A stretch of DNA of 64,000 nucleotides from Sorangium sp051521495 (GTDB taxonomy: Bacteria; Myxococcota_A; Polyangia; Polyangiales; Polyangiaceae). Below the pieces are notes generated by a model, which saw only the letters and a program-made list of their open reading frames with translations, was not told the origin of the DNA and did not search any database. The DNA lies in the NCBI RefSeq assembly GCF_051521495.1, contig NZ_CP150355.1, positions 9,672,001-9,736,000 on the forward strand, written 5' to 3'. The position numbers were made by a program, and so were the translations under genes. This document shows, piece after piece, positions 16,109 to 25,850 of this stretch (positions are counted from its first letter, which is position 1; every line of letters begins with the position of its first letter).

Positions 16109-18424
16109 CTAGGGCCGCCCGTGCTTCACCGGCACGGACCGCGCCGTACCCATCGAAAAATCCACCTTCGCAGCAGGAGCCGCGGCGCCGGCTTTTCCGG
16201 CGCCGAGGAAGCTGCTGATACGCGCCGCAGAGGCGCCAAACCCACGCGCGCCGTCGATCGCCCGCTCGATCGGGCGGCGCTCGAGCTCCGCGTCCACGTA
16301 CCGGCTCGTCACGACGTGCCAGTTGAGGACGCCAGCCATGTACAATCGCTGCTTCTCGACGTATCCGAGCACGGCCTCGCGGGCCGCCTTGTCGAGGTCG
16401 AATTCGTCGAGGATGCGTGGCAGCTCGGTCGCGACGATGTGCTCGAACTCCAGCACGCGCGCCGTGATCAGGTCATTGACGACCTCCTTGGCCCGCTGCG
16501 CGTCGCATTCGAGGAACCGCTCGACGACCAGCACGAGGTTGTTGAGCTCGCCCTCGAACTCGATCTCCTTGCGGTACGAATAGAGATCGTTGATCCACCC
16601 GCCCACGTCGGCCGTGGAGTTGTCGAGCCCCCGCATCGTCCGCGTCCGGAAGACCGCGGCCGGGACCACATCGCCGAGCGTGAGCTTGGACAGGCTCATC
16701 GTGAGATCGGCGCCGAACGTCTTGCGGCGCATCTCGACGTAATCGACCGGATCCGGGATCCGGTTCTGGGTCTGGTTCAGGAGCTCCCAGAGCCAGCTCT
16801 TGGTCATGGTCTCGACGCTGCGGCGGAGCGACTGCCGCGAATTCATCGACATGGGGGAAGCCGTACGGATCCAGAGATCCAGCAGGGCGCTCTCCACCGG
16901 GTTCTCGGGCACCGGGGCGCCCGCGCAGTCGAGGGGCATGAACGTCGAGAGCCGGGCATTGAACCGTTTCGCGCCCGCCATGTCCCGCGTCGCGCCGAAC
17001 ACGAGCGGGAAATAATCGTCGCCGTACGTCCCCCACGTCAGCCAGGCCGAGCTCAGGTCGAGCTCGTGCGGGGACGCGTCCGGGTGAATGCCCGCGGCGC
17101 ACATGGGGAAATCGAAGCCGATGAGCCTGCGCTCGTCCCAGATCCCGGAGCCGAAGACGCCCGGCACCACGTCGAGCATCCCGAACTTGCGGGCCCACTC
17201 GACGGTGTTCCGGCTCGCCGCGGGCAGATGCGGGCTCAAGCGGAGCTTGAACGGCATGGTAATCTTCGGGAGCGGCATCCTGCCCACGGGCCGGAACGGG
17301 GCGTGGGTGAGGGTCTTGATCCGCTGCAAACCCAGGGCGCCGGGCGTGAGCCTGATCCGGAACGCCGAGGTGCCGAGCCCCGTCGGCGCCCCGAGGAAAT
17401 CGGGGGCGCTCGCGGATTTGTCCGCGTTTTCGTTCATGTAGCGGCTCGACCGCATGTGCCATTCGTGGCCGCCGGACTGCCAATCCTGCAGCCCTTTCAC
17501 GTACTTGGCGACGTCGAGGGCTTGCGCCGGCGTCAGCCCGTACTCCACGCAGAGCGCCGGCACCTCGACGAGCGCCGTGTTCTCGAATTGCTGGAGCCGC
17601 GACGTCAGGATCTCGTTCGTCAAATCGGCCGCTTTTTGCGGGGGGACGCCGAGGAAACGCTCGAGGACGAGCACGCAGTTGGCGTTTTCCCCTTCGACCT
17701 CGACCTCCCGCTGGTACGAGAACAGGTCATTTCGCAGGTGGACGCCGTCCGAGAACGTGTCGCGCAGGACCTCGAGGGGGCGCGTGGCGGCGACGGCGGC
17801 CGGGACCTCGGCGCCCACGGCGATCTCGACGAGGCCCGCGGACCAGGGCGCCCCGCCGACCTTCCGGCGCATCTCGATGTATTCGACCGGGTTCGCGACG
17901 CGGTTCTCCTGGATATTGGCGAGCTCCCACATGCATTCGAGCATCAGGTTCTTCGTCGCCTCGAGGAAGCGCTCGCGCCAGTGGACCGAGGTGAGCGGGA
18001 CGGTCCGCGCCCAGAGGTCCGCGAGCGCGCGCTCGACCACGTTCGTCGGCTCCGGCGGCGTCCCCGTGGGCACGACGGGCATGAAGAGCGGCAGGCGGTC
18101 GAGGTACGCCTTCGCGCCGCGCATGTCCTTGGTGCGCTTGTAGATTTCGAGGAAATGATCGTCGAAGAAGAACACCCAGACATACCAATCCGTGATCAGA
18201 TTGAGCTCGGGCGCGGGGGCGTCGGGGTGGGTGTACGCGCAGAGCAGCGCGTAGTCGTGCGCGTCGAGGTCGCTCTCGGTCCAGATCGGTTTTCCTTGCG
18301 GGTTCTCCTCCAGGATACCCATCTCGTAGGACCAGCCCTTGGTATGCGCGCGCGCACCTTCGAGGTGCGGATTGATGCGCGCCGGATACGGCATGTAGAA
18401 GTCGGGCAGCGTGAAAGGTTGCAT
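16109..18424 (-). CDS. geoA: Geosmin synthase (germacradienol/geosmin synthase, two-domain)
   Basis: 771 residues from ATG at 18424, which gives the usual start MQPFTLPDFYMPYPARINPH. The upstream open frame lacks family features. N-terminal domain: Asp-rich DDHFLE and NSE triad NDLFSYQREVEVEGE. C-terminal domain: DDYFPLVFG and NDLYSYRKE. The N domain cyclises farnesyl diphosphate to germacradienol and the C domain converts this to geosmin. A linker of about 50 residues joins the domains and an Ala/Gly/Pro/Lys-rich tail of about 35 residues ends the protein; either could be a cargo-loading segment for the encapsulins encoded next. Weak AGAGAAG-like ribosome binding site; start chosen by homology. 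Confidence 0.93.
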   Translation of the reverse strand: MQPFTLPDFYMPYPARINPHLEGARAHTKGWSYEMGILEENPQGKPIWTESDLDAHDYALLCAYTHPDAPAPELNLITDWYVWVFFFDDHFLEIYKRTKDMRGAKAYLDRLPLFMPVVPTGTPPEPTNVVERALADLWARTVPLTSVHWRERFLEATKNLMLECMWELANIQENRVANPVEYIEMRRKVGGAPWSAGLVEIAVGAEVPAAVAATRPLEVLRDTFSDGVHLRNDLFSYQREVEVEGENANCVLVLERFLGVPPQKAADLTNEILTSRLQQFENTALVEVPALCVEYGLTPAQALDVAKYVKGLQDWQSGGHEWHMRSSRYMNENADKSASAPDFLGAPTGLGTSAFRIRLTPGALGLQRIKTLTHAPFRPVGRMPLPKITMPFKLRLSPHLPAASRNTVEWARKFGMLDVVPGVFGSGIWDERRLIGFDFPMCAAGIHPDASPHELDLSSAWLTWGTYGDDYFPLVFGATRDMAGAKRFNARLSTFMPLDCAGAPVPENPVESALLDLWIRTASPMSMNSRQSLRRSVETMTKSWLWELLNQTQNRIPDPVDYVEMRRKTFGADLTMSLSKLTLGDVVPAAVFRTRTMRGLDNSTADVGGWINDLYSYRKEIEFEGELNNLVLVVERFLECDAQRAKEVVNDLITARVLEFEHIVATELPRILDEFDLDKAAREAVLGYVEKQRLYMAGVLNWHVVTSRYVDAELERRPIERAIDGARGFGASAARISSFLGAGKAGAAAPAAKVDFSMGTARSVPVKHGRP

Positions 18425-19042
18425 GTTCGCTGACTTCTCTCGTGCGTCGTCGATATGGGCGACGCGGGCGACCTGAATGTCTTTGGCGGTGTGTATGCCG
18501 GACGTAGCTCGGCCGCTCGCACGCAGACGTGCGACGACGCGTTCGTAGGGCTCGTCCATACAGACCGATCGGGATCTTTCGGACCGGGCGGATCTAGACC
18601 AGCTCAGCGGCTTCACCAAATAAACGGGTGACCAGCCCCAGACCGCAGGAACTCCAAAAGTGCTGCTTGGTGCGGAACCGCTCGGGCGCCACGACCGCGG
18701 CGACCACGTCCGCCGCGCGAATCGGTCCAGCCCTGGCACGGTCATCGACCGGGCCACCTCGGGCAGCTCATGAGCCTCCGACAGCAACCACGCCGCCGCC
18801 CGCTCGTTCGCCGTCGCCGCCGCTATCCGTGTGCCCCCGATCGTATCGGCCGAGGTCTTCGCCGCCGCGCGCGACCAGCTGGAGGGAAATAGACGACTCT
18901 CGCAGCGCAACGCGCGCGGAGAGCGTTGCTCGCTGCAGGGGCTCGCGGTCTGTGCGCGCTTCGGGTACGCCTACGCGAACCGTCGCTTTCCCCGAGATTT
19001 CAAGGGAGCGTGACCCCGGATCGCGCCCCCTCGAAAGTAGAG
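18425..19042. other. Intergenic region upstream of geosmin synthase
   Basis: 618 nt between the geosmin operon and the giant kinase gene, both on the minus strand. Frames stay open through it because of high GC, but none shows family features. The promoter of the geosmin/encapsulin operon is expected in 18425-18700. No clear repeat or terminator seen. Confidence 0.5.
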
Positions 19043-22000
19043 CTAGGCCGGCGCGACGCCGTGCTGCTCCGCCTCCGGCGGGTTCAGCGGGAGCTCCACC
19101 ACGAACGTCGCGCCCGCGCCCGGCTTGCTCTCCACCCGGATGGAGCCGCCGTGCGACGCCACGATCGAGCGTGCGATGTAGAGCCCGAGGCCGAGGCCGC
19201 CGAAGTTGCGCACCGACACCGCGCGCTCGAAGCGCTCGAAGATCCTGCTCTGATCGGCCTCCGCGATCCCGATCCCCTGGTCCCGGACGACCAGCAGCGC
19301 GCGATCGGCCTGCTTCCGTGCGCCGACGAGAATAGGCCTGCCTGCGCCGTACTTCATCGCGTTCGACAGGAGGTTGATGACGACCTGCTCCAAGCGAGCC
19401 GGATCCCACTGCCCGACCACGGGCTCGTCCAGCTCGAGCTGCGTCCGGCAGCAGGATGTCGCGAGCTGCGGGCGCATCCGCTCGACGACCTCGCTCGCCA
19501 GCGCCGCCAGATCGACCGGCGCGCGCGCGAGCGCCAGCTGCCCGGCGTTCAGCCGCGTGACGTCGAGCAGCTCGTCGACCAGGCGCCCGAGCCGCGACGT
19601 CTGGCGGCCGAGGATCTGGAACATCGACTCGATCCGCTCCGCGGGGAGCTCCGCGAGCGAGCGGCGACGCAGCAGGCGCTCGACCGCCTGCACCTGCATC
19701 TGCAGCGAGGTCAGCGGGGTCTTGAGCTCGTGAGACGCGACGACGAGGAACTCGTCCCGCCGCTGGATCGCCTCCTGGGCCTCGGTATACAGTCGGGCGT
19801 TGTCGAGCACGAGCGCCGCGCGGCACCCCAGCTCCTCGGCCAGCCGCAGCTCGGCGGGGCCATAACGGCGCTCGGGCGCGGTCGCCAGCAGGGTCATGAC
19901 GCCGAAGTACCGGTCGCGCGCGAGGAGCGGGACCCGCAGGCACGCATGAACGCCGAGCTGCTCCCAGAGAGGCCTGACCCGCGGGTCGAGCGAACCCACC
20001 TGCTGTAGCAGCGGCGTGACGCGGCCCTCTTCGCCCACGGCTCCGGCCGACGACGCCTCCGCCAAAAGGCGCAGCGCGTTCTGCAGCGCTTCCAGCTGCT
20101 CGCCGGGCACCCCTGCCGTGACCGTCCAGCCCGGCGTCCTGCCCTCGAAGAGCACCTCGATGACGCACTGATCCGAGAGCTCCGGCACCGGGAGCTGCGC
20201 CACGCTCTCGAACGTCGCGCCGTAGCCCAGCGTCATCAGCTTGCAGCTCGCCTCGGCCAGGAAGCGCACGGCCTGCTCGGTCCGCTTGCGCTCGGTGATG
20301 TCGGTGGAGATGCCGCCGATCGCGCGGGGCGTGGGCCCCTCGCCAAGAGGGAATTTGACCGACAGGAACGTGTGCGGCCCGTCCTCCAGCGGGATCTCCT
20401 CCTCCCACTCCATCGGCGCGCCCGCCTCGATCACCTTCCGGTCGTGGTCCTGGACGGCCTCGGCTATCGGAGCAGGGAAGAGAGCGGCGACAGTCCTTCC
20501 GAGGATCTTCTCGATCGGCACGCCCAGGAGGTTGCCCACATGCCGGTTGGCGAGCAGATGTCGGCCGTCGCGATCCTTGATGTAGATGGCCGCCGCCGAG
20601 TTGTCGACGATGGCCTGGAGCATCTCCTGATTGGCCTTGAGCGCCTGCTCCGCTCGCCGCCGCTCGGCGTTCTCCTGCTCCACCTCGGCATAGAGCAGGG
20701 CGTTCTCCAGCGAGATCGCCGACTGCGAGGCGAGCAGCTCGATGACGCTGAGCCGCCCGGGCGTGAAGGCGCCGGTGACGAGGTTGTTCTCCAGGTAGAG
20801 CAGGCCGATGAGCCGGGCCTCGCGCAGGATCGGGAGGCACAGCACCGATCTCGGGCGCTTGTGACTGAAATACTCGTCCTCCATGAAGGGGTGCCGGGCG
20901 GCGGCGTCGTCGAGCAGCACGCGCTCGTGGCTCCGGCGAACATAATTGAGGATGGACCGCGGCAGCACGGCCGAAGGCGCCTCGCCCGCGCCGAGCAGCC
21001 GTACCGCGCCCCCTGGCGCCTCGATCGCCGCGATCCACGAGTGCTCATCCCGGACCAGGAGGACACAGCCCTCCTCGGCGCCCGCGTGCTCGACCACGAT
21101 GCGAAGCAGCATCTCGAGCAGCCGCGGGAGCTTGAGCTCGCCGGAGATGCTCTGCGACGCCTTCACCACCGGCAGGACGTCGAACTGCTCGGCCCGCACG
21201 GCGAAGGTGACGGTGGGGGCCATCGGCTTGCGCGGGGCGAGGTGGGGGTAGCGCTGATCGAGCTGCTGCACCTTGGCGTGGGCGCCCCACGTGAAGTAGG
21301 CGGCGCGCGCCTTCTGCAGGTGGGCGCCTTCGGACGTCGAGAGGCCCCGCGCGCGGTAGAGCGCCGCTGCGAGCTCGCAGGCGATGGCCTCGTGCTGGAC
21401 GAAGCCGCCCTCCCGCGCCGCCGCGATGGCCTGCTCGTAGAGCCCGATGGCCTCCAGGTCCTGGCCGCGGAGCCGGGCGATCTCGGCGCGGATCAGGGCG
21501 TGCTTGTGGAGGAAGTTGTCGGGGCCGTTCCTGGCCCACTCGCCGAGCTGCCGCTCGCACTCGAGGAGCCGCTCGGGGAGCGCCCGCTGCGGGGAATCCC
21601 GCTCCGCGTGCGGCGCATTGAAGAGGGCCGCGAGCGCGAGCGCGAGATAATAGAGGTTCTCGGCGCTGAGGGCGTGCGGCTCGGTCCTAAAGGAGTGCTC
21701 GGTGATCGCGCGGGTCGCCGCCGCGAACGCCTCTCGGGGAGAGCCGAGCATGAAGAGCGCCTGCGCCTTCAAGCTGTAATAGAGAGCGCGAGCCCCCTGC
21801 AGATCCTCCTCCTCCAGCTGCGCCTCGAAAGCCGGTGGATCCAGCTCGGATCCATCGAGCATCGAGAAGCGGACCGGCCTCCCTCGCAGCGCCTGGATCG
21901 TGGCGTGGCCGCCGAGGAGAACGCCGTGCGCGAACGCGTAACCGGTCATGCGCACGAAGCCGAGGCGCTCTTCGACCTCGTGGAGCACGTCCTCCAGCGG

Positions 22001-25000
22001 CTCGCCGCAGAGCAGCGGGAACAGCGCGATCCAGAGGCAGTTGAAGCACGCGTGGATGAGATCGCCGGACTCGACCCCGGCGCTGAAGCCGGCGCGCGTG
22101 TACCGGTACGCCTCTCTGTAGTGGCGTGTCCAGAAGACGACGGTCTGTCCGAGGTAGCTGAACACCACCGATTTCGTGGTGAGGAGGCCGCTCCTGTCCG
22201 CCAGGTCGCAGCCGAGCTTGCCGAACAGATACCCCTCCTGGTATTGCCCGAACCTCGGGCCGATCAGCCTCGCGAAGGCGGCGTATGCGTGCGCGGAGTG
22301 CTCGGCGTTGCCGTGGTGCAGGCTGAGCTGAACCATGCGTAGGACGATGAGATAGAGCAGGCCCGCGTCCACGAAGAACGCAGGGGCGTTCATCGCCTGC
22401 AGCACGCCCATCGTGAGCTTGACCTCCGGGTGCGTCATGGGGGGCAGGTGGATCAGGTCCTCGATGGCCCGGTCGCCCAGGGCCTGCCAGACGCTCTCGG
22501 TCTCCTCGTCAATCTGTGCGTCGGTGGGGTGGAGCGGCAGATCGATGTCGCAGGCGCGGAGCCACGAGAGCCCGATCTCCAACGCGCGGGTGCCTTGCCC
22601 GCGGGTCAGGTAGAAGGCGACGGCGAGCTTGACGGCGGCGGCCGTCTCGCGCCGGGTCCTCGCGCGCTCCATGAGCTCGTCCAGGCGCCGCTCGGCCTCG
22701 TCGAAGCCGCCGGTGATGTACGCGACGTGCGCGCGCTCGAAGGTCAGATCGTAGGTCAGCTCGTGCTGCGCCTCCCAAGAGTCCGACGCGAGCAGGGCGA
22801 GGCCCGCGGCGAAGAGCGCGGCGGCGGTCTGGAAGGCCGCGGCGGCCTTGGCCTTCCTGCCGGCGCGCAGGTTCAGCGCCGCGAGCTCGTCCCGCTCCGC
22901 CCGGGAACGGATGAGCACGGCGCCGCGGTTGAGGTGGCCGACGACGTCGAAGAGCGCCTCGTCGCGCTCGTCCGCGCGCTGCGCCCTGAGGAGCAGCCGG
23001 CCGATCGCTAGATGCATCTCGGCGAGCTGTCCCGCCGGAATGAGCGAGGTTGCGGCTTGCTGTACCCGGTCATGGAGGAATCGATAGGCGCCGCTCTGGC
23101 GAAGGAGCAGCCCCTCCCGCACGGCCTCCTCGAGCGCGTCGCGGAGCTCCGCCGCCGGACGGCCCGCGACCACCGCGAGGACGTCGAGGTCCAGGCTGCT
23201 GCCGAGGCACGCAGCGAACTTGAGCGCGTCCCGCGCCGGGACCGAGAGCCGCTTGAGCTTGCCCGCCATCAGCTCGCCGACGTTGTCGGTGAACCCCTTG
23301 TCGCGGATCGCGGCGATGTCCCACCGCCACCTGGCCTCCTCCGCGTCGAAGGCGATGAGCCCCTCCTGGTGCAGCGCGATCAGGAACTGGAGCACGAAGA
23401 ACGGGTTTCCGCCGGTCTTCTCGTAAACCAGCTGCGAGAGCGGCCCGACCTGCTCTGTGGGCGCGTGCGACGCGTGGACCGTCTCGGCGACGAGCGCCCC
23501 GACATGGGCGGCCGAGAGCGGCGCGAGGACGAGCTCCGAGACGGCGGCGCCGCGCTTCTTCACCTCGGCCAGCGTGAGCCGCAGCGGGTGCGCGGGGCCG
23601 ACCTCGTTGTCTCGGTACGCGCCGATCAGCAGGAGGTGCTCGGCCCCGGCGTAGGTGGCGAGCTGCTCGAGCAGCTGGAGGCTGGCCGCGTCGGCCCACT
23701 GTAGATCGTCGAGGAAGAGCGCCAGCGGGTGCTCCTTCTGGGCAGTCGCCGCGACGACGCGCTGAAGCGTCGCGTGCAGCCGGCCCTGGGCCTCGGCGGG
23801 CGGCAGCTCGGGCACGGGCGGCTGCGGGCCGAGGAGCAGCTCGATCTCCGGGAGCACGTCGGCGAACAGCGTGCCGTTCTGGCCGAGGGCCTCCCGGAAA
23901 CGCTGTCTCCAGCGCTCGACCTGCGCCTCGTTCGCGCCGAGGATCTCCTGCAAAAGCGCCCGGAACGCCTGAAGGAAAGCGCGGTAGGGGACGTCCCTCG
24001 CGGTTTGATCGAACTTGCCGGCGAGGAAGAAGCCCCGCTCCCTGACGATCGGCCGGTGCAGCTCGGCGACGAGCGACGATTTCCCGATGCCCGAGTACCC
24101 CGACACGAGCACGAGCTCTGGCCGGCCTTGCGCCACTACCCGCTCGAACACGGCGAGCAACGCCGCCACTTCGCGCTCACGCCCGTACAGCCGCTGCGGA
24201 ACCTGGAATCGGTCGGAGAGATCGCGCTCCCCGAGCGCGAAGGGCGGAATGGCGCCGCTCGCCCGCCACCTTGCGAAGCACTCGTCCAGATCGTGCCGCA
24301 GGCCGGCCGCGCTCTGGTAACGCTCCTCGGCGGCCTTGGAGAGCAGCTTGAGCACGACGTCCGACAGGAGCGAGGGGATCGACGGGACGAGCGCGTGCGG
24401 CGGGGCCGGCTTCTGCGCGATGTGGCAATAGACCCACGCGACGGGATCGCCGGCCTGGAACGGCAAGGTGCCCGTCAGCATCTCGTAGAAGACGACGCCC
24501 AGGGAGTAGAGATCGGTCCGCTCGTCGATCCAGCGGTTCATCCGGCCCGTCTGCTCCGGGGCCATGTACGCCAGGGTCCCCTCGATGAGCCCGACGTGCG
24601 CGAGGTGCTGGAGCTCGCGGGGTATCTGGGACGCAATCCCCAGGTCGGTGATCTTCACCTCGCCGGTGGCGGGATGGACGAGCACGTTCTGAGGCTTGAT
24701 GTCCTTGTGAACGACGCCGTGCCGATGCACCGCGGCGAGCGCCTCCGCCAGGCGGACGGCGAGGGGGAAGAAGCGCTCGAGCGGCATCGGCCCGTCCTGG
24801 AGCCGATCGAGCGACACGCCGCCGAAATCCTCCAGGACCAGCGCCGGCTGATCGCCGAGCGTCTCGAGCGCATAGGGCTTGATGATGGCCGTGGTCTCGA
24901 GCGCCCGGGCGACCTCGTACTCGTGGCGCAGCCGCTCGAGGGCGCGAGGGCTCGCGTGATCGCGCCGGAGGACCTTGAGCACCACGGGAAGGCCGTCGTC

Positions 25001-25204
25001 TTCGCGCACACCCCGGTAAAGAAGGGTGTCTGAACCCTCGTAGAGGACCTCGATGATGGCGTAACGGGACGAAGCCCCTGGATCGGAGCAGACGGGAATG
25101 GTGGTGTGCACAGGAGCCCTGCTACGGGAATGTACAATGCATGCTGCCATGATCGGCGCGCATCGCCATCGCTTTGAGCGGGCGAGGCGCCGGACATCAG
25201 CCAT
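19043..25204 (-). CDS. Giant hybrid protein: Ser/Thr kinase - AAA ATPase - TPR-like - GAF/PAS - histidine kinase (A)
   Basis: Up to 2053 residues. Domains: Ser/Thr kinase (about 48-315; HKDIKPQN catalytic loop, DLG in place of DFG in KITDLGIAS), AAA_16 ATPase (from about 335; YSGIGKSS Walker A, LFLDDLQW Walker B), a long helical TPR-like region (about 640-1330), GAF (about 1370-1540), PAS (about 1560-1680), GAF, HisKA (ASHELKTPLTSL phospho-His) and HATPase (NLLSNAMKYGAG; RDQGIGIAEAD; GGLGLGLYIA). This trifunctional sensor architecture is common in myxobacteria and cyanobacteria. No receiver or response regulator is adjacent. The start is uncertain: ATG 25204 has only a weak site and GTG 25111 is an alternative. 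Paralogue of the gene at 34212-39830. Confidence 0.9.
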   Translation of the reverse strand: MADVRRLARSKRWRCAPIMAACIVHSRSRAPVHTTIPVCSDPGASSRYAIIEVLYEGSDTLLYRGVREDDGLPVVLKVLRRDHASPRALERLRHEYEVARALETTAIIKPYALETLGDQPALVLEDFGGVSLDRLQDGPMPLERFFPLAVRLAEALAAVHRHGVVHKDIKPQNVLVHPATGEVKITDLGIASQIPRELQHLAHVGLIEGTLAYMAPEQTGRMNRWIDERTDLYSLGVVFYEMLTGTLPFQAGDPVAWVYCHIAQKPAPPHALVPSIPSLLSDVVLKLLSKAAEERYQSAAGLRHDLDECFARWRASGAIPPFALGERDLSDRFQVPQRLYGREREVAALLAVFERVVAQGRPELVLVSGYSGIGKSSLVAELHRPIVRERGFFLAGKFDQTARDVPYRAFLQAFRALLQEILGANEAQVERWRQRFREALGQNGTLFADVLPEIELLLGPQPPVPELPPAEAQGRLHATLQRVVAATAQKEHPLALFLDDLQWADAASLQLLEQLATYAGAEHLLLIGAYRDNEVGPAHPLRLTLAEVKKRGAAVSELVLAPLSAAHVGALVAETVHASHAPTEQVGPLSQLVYEKTGGNPFFVLQFLIALHQEGLIAFDAEEARWRWDIAAIRDKGFTDNVGELMAGKLKRLSVPARDALKFAACLGSSLDLDVLAVVAGRPAAELRDALEEAVREGLLLRQSGAYRFLHDRVQQAATSLIPAGQLAEMHLAIGRLLLRAQRADERDEALFDVVGHLNRGAVLIRSRAERDELAALNLRAGRKAKAAAAFQTAAALFAAGLALLASDSWEAQHELTYDLTFERAHVAYITGGFDEAERRLDELMERARTRRETAAAVKLAVAFYLTRGQGTRALEIGLSWLRACDIDLPLHPTDAQIDEETESVWQALGDRAIEDLIHLPPMTHPEVKLTMGVLQAMNAPAFFVDAGLLYLIVLRMVQLSLHHGNAEHSAHAYAAFARLIGPRFGQYQEGYLFGKLGCDLADRSGLLTTKSVVFSYLGQTVVFWTRHYREAYRYTRAGFSAGVESGDLIHACFNCLWIALFPLLCGEPLEDVLHEVEERLGFVRMTGYAFAHGVLLGGHATIQALRGRPVRFSMLDGSELDPPAFEAQLEEEDLQGARALYYSLKAQALFMLGSPREAFAAATRAITEHSFRTEPHALSAENLYYLALALAALFNAPHAERDSPQRALPERLLECERQLGEWARNGPDNFLHKHALIRAEIARLRGQDLEAIGLYEQAIAAAREGGFVQHEAIACELAAALYRARGLSTSEGAHLQKARAAYFTWGAHAKVQQLDQRYPHLAPRKPMAPTVTFAVRAEQFDVLPVVKASQSISGELKLPRLLEMLLRIVVEHAGAEEGCVLLVRDEHSWIAAIEAPGGAVRLLGAGEAPSAVLPRSILNYVRRSHERVLLDDAAARHPFMEDEYFSHKRPRSVLCLPILREARLIGLLYLENNLVTGAFTPGRLSVIELLASQSAISLENALLYAEVEQENAERRRAEQALKANQEMLQAIVDNSAAAIYIKDRDGRHLLANRHVGNLLGVPIEKILGRTVAALFPAPIAEAVQDHDRKVIEAGAPMEWEEEIPLEDGPHTFLSVKFPLGEGPTPRAIGGISTDITERKRTEQAVRFLAEASCKLMTLGYGATFESVAQLPVPELSDQCVIEVLFEGRTPGWTVTAGVPGEQLEALQNALRLLAEASSAGAVGEEGRVTPLLQQVGSLDPRVRPLWEQLGVHACLRVPLLARDRYFGVMTLLATAPERRYGPAELRLAEELGCRAALVLDNARLYTEAQEAIQRRDEFLVVASHELKTPLTSLQMQVQAVERLLRRRSLAELPAERIESMFQILGRQTSRLGRLVDELLDVTRLNAGQLALARAPVDLAALASEVVERMRPQLATSCCRTQLELDEPVVGQWDPARLEQVVINLLSNAMKYGAGRPILVGARKQADRALLVVRDQGIGIAEADQSRIFERFERAVSVRNFGGLGLGLYIARSIVASHGGSIRVESKPGAGATFVVELPLNPPEAEQHGVAPA

Positions 25205-25850
25205 TTTCCCATCTTCATCTTCATCTTACGCCCGCGGATCCCCAGCGCACACGCCGCGCCCCCACACCGCGGACCCCTGTCGATGGCATCGCGGCAGGAT
25301 CTGCCCCGCACGCTGGCTCGCGAACGCCGTCGCCGTCCACCGCTCGACCGAGCTCTCATGCAGCAGCGCGCGGAAGCGCTCGATCGTCGCCTTCGTGGAC
25401 GGTGCCCAATTCATCGCCCGGAGGATCAACGACAAGGTCAAGAACGCGGGCTGTGGAACCTCAATCCACCCATTGGGAACACGGAGTGGGGAGCTTGATG
25501 ATGCATAAAACCGCGATGGTCAGCTGTTTCCGCGCGCTCTCCGCAGTGGATATTCGCCCGACCTCGCTCCGTGTCCTTGATGCACCTCGGACCGTGACAC
25601 CCCACTCATCGAGGCGCTGCGAACGAACGTCATTGCCGGCGAGGTCCTCGAGGGCGCCCACCTGCACCGCGCCCGTACCTCCAACGTAGGTTTGCGCTCT
25701 TGGGCGGAGGACGCGCCGCGACATGGTGATCGAACTCGCGTCGCTCGGCGCGCCGAGGGCCCCAGGACCTGCGGCAGTCACGCCGAGCTCGTCCGCTCCT
25801 GCGCTGCGGCGCGGCCGCGGGCGTCGAGGCGGGATTTCCGGCACGCGGTG
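25205..25850. other. Intergenic region without recognised gene
   Basis: 646 nt. Several short frames are open on both strands, but none has a family motif, clear ribosome binding site or neighbour support. Possibly decayed sequence; I cannot name a parent gene. A triplicated AAGATG occurs on the minus strand just before the kinase start at 25204. Confidence 0.4.

Noticed and set aside
13346..18433. Very long plus-strand open frame (1695 codons) across the encapsulin and geosmin genes
   Set aside because: Antisense shadow caused by GC-rich codon use; the minus strand carries clear families and the plus frame has only Arg/Ala/Glu-rich text.
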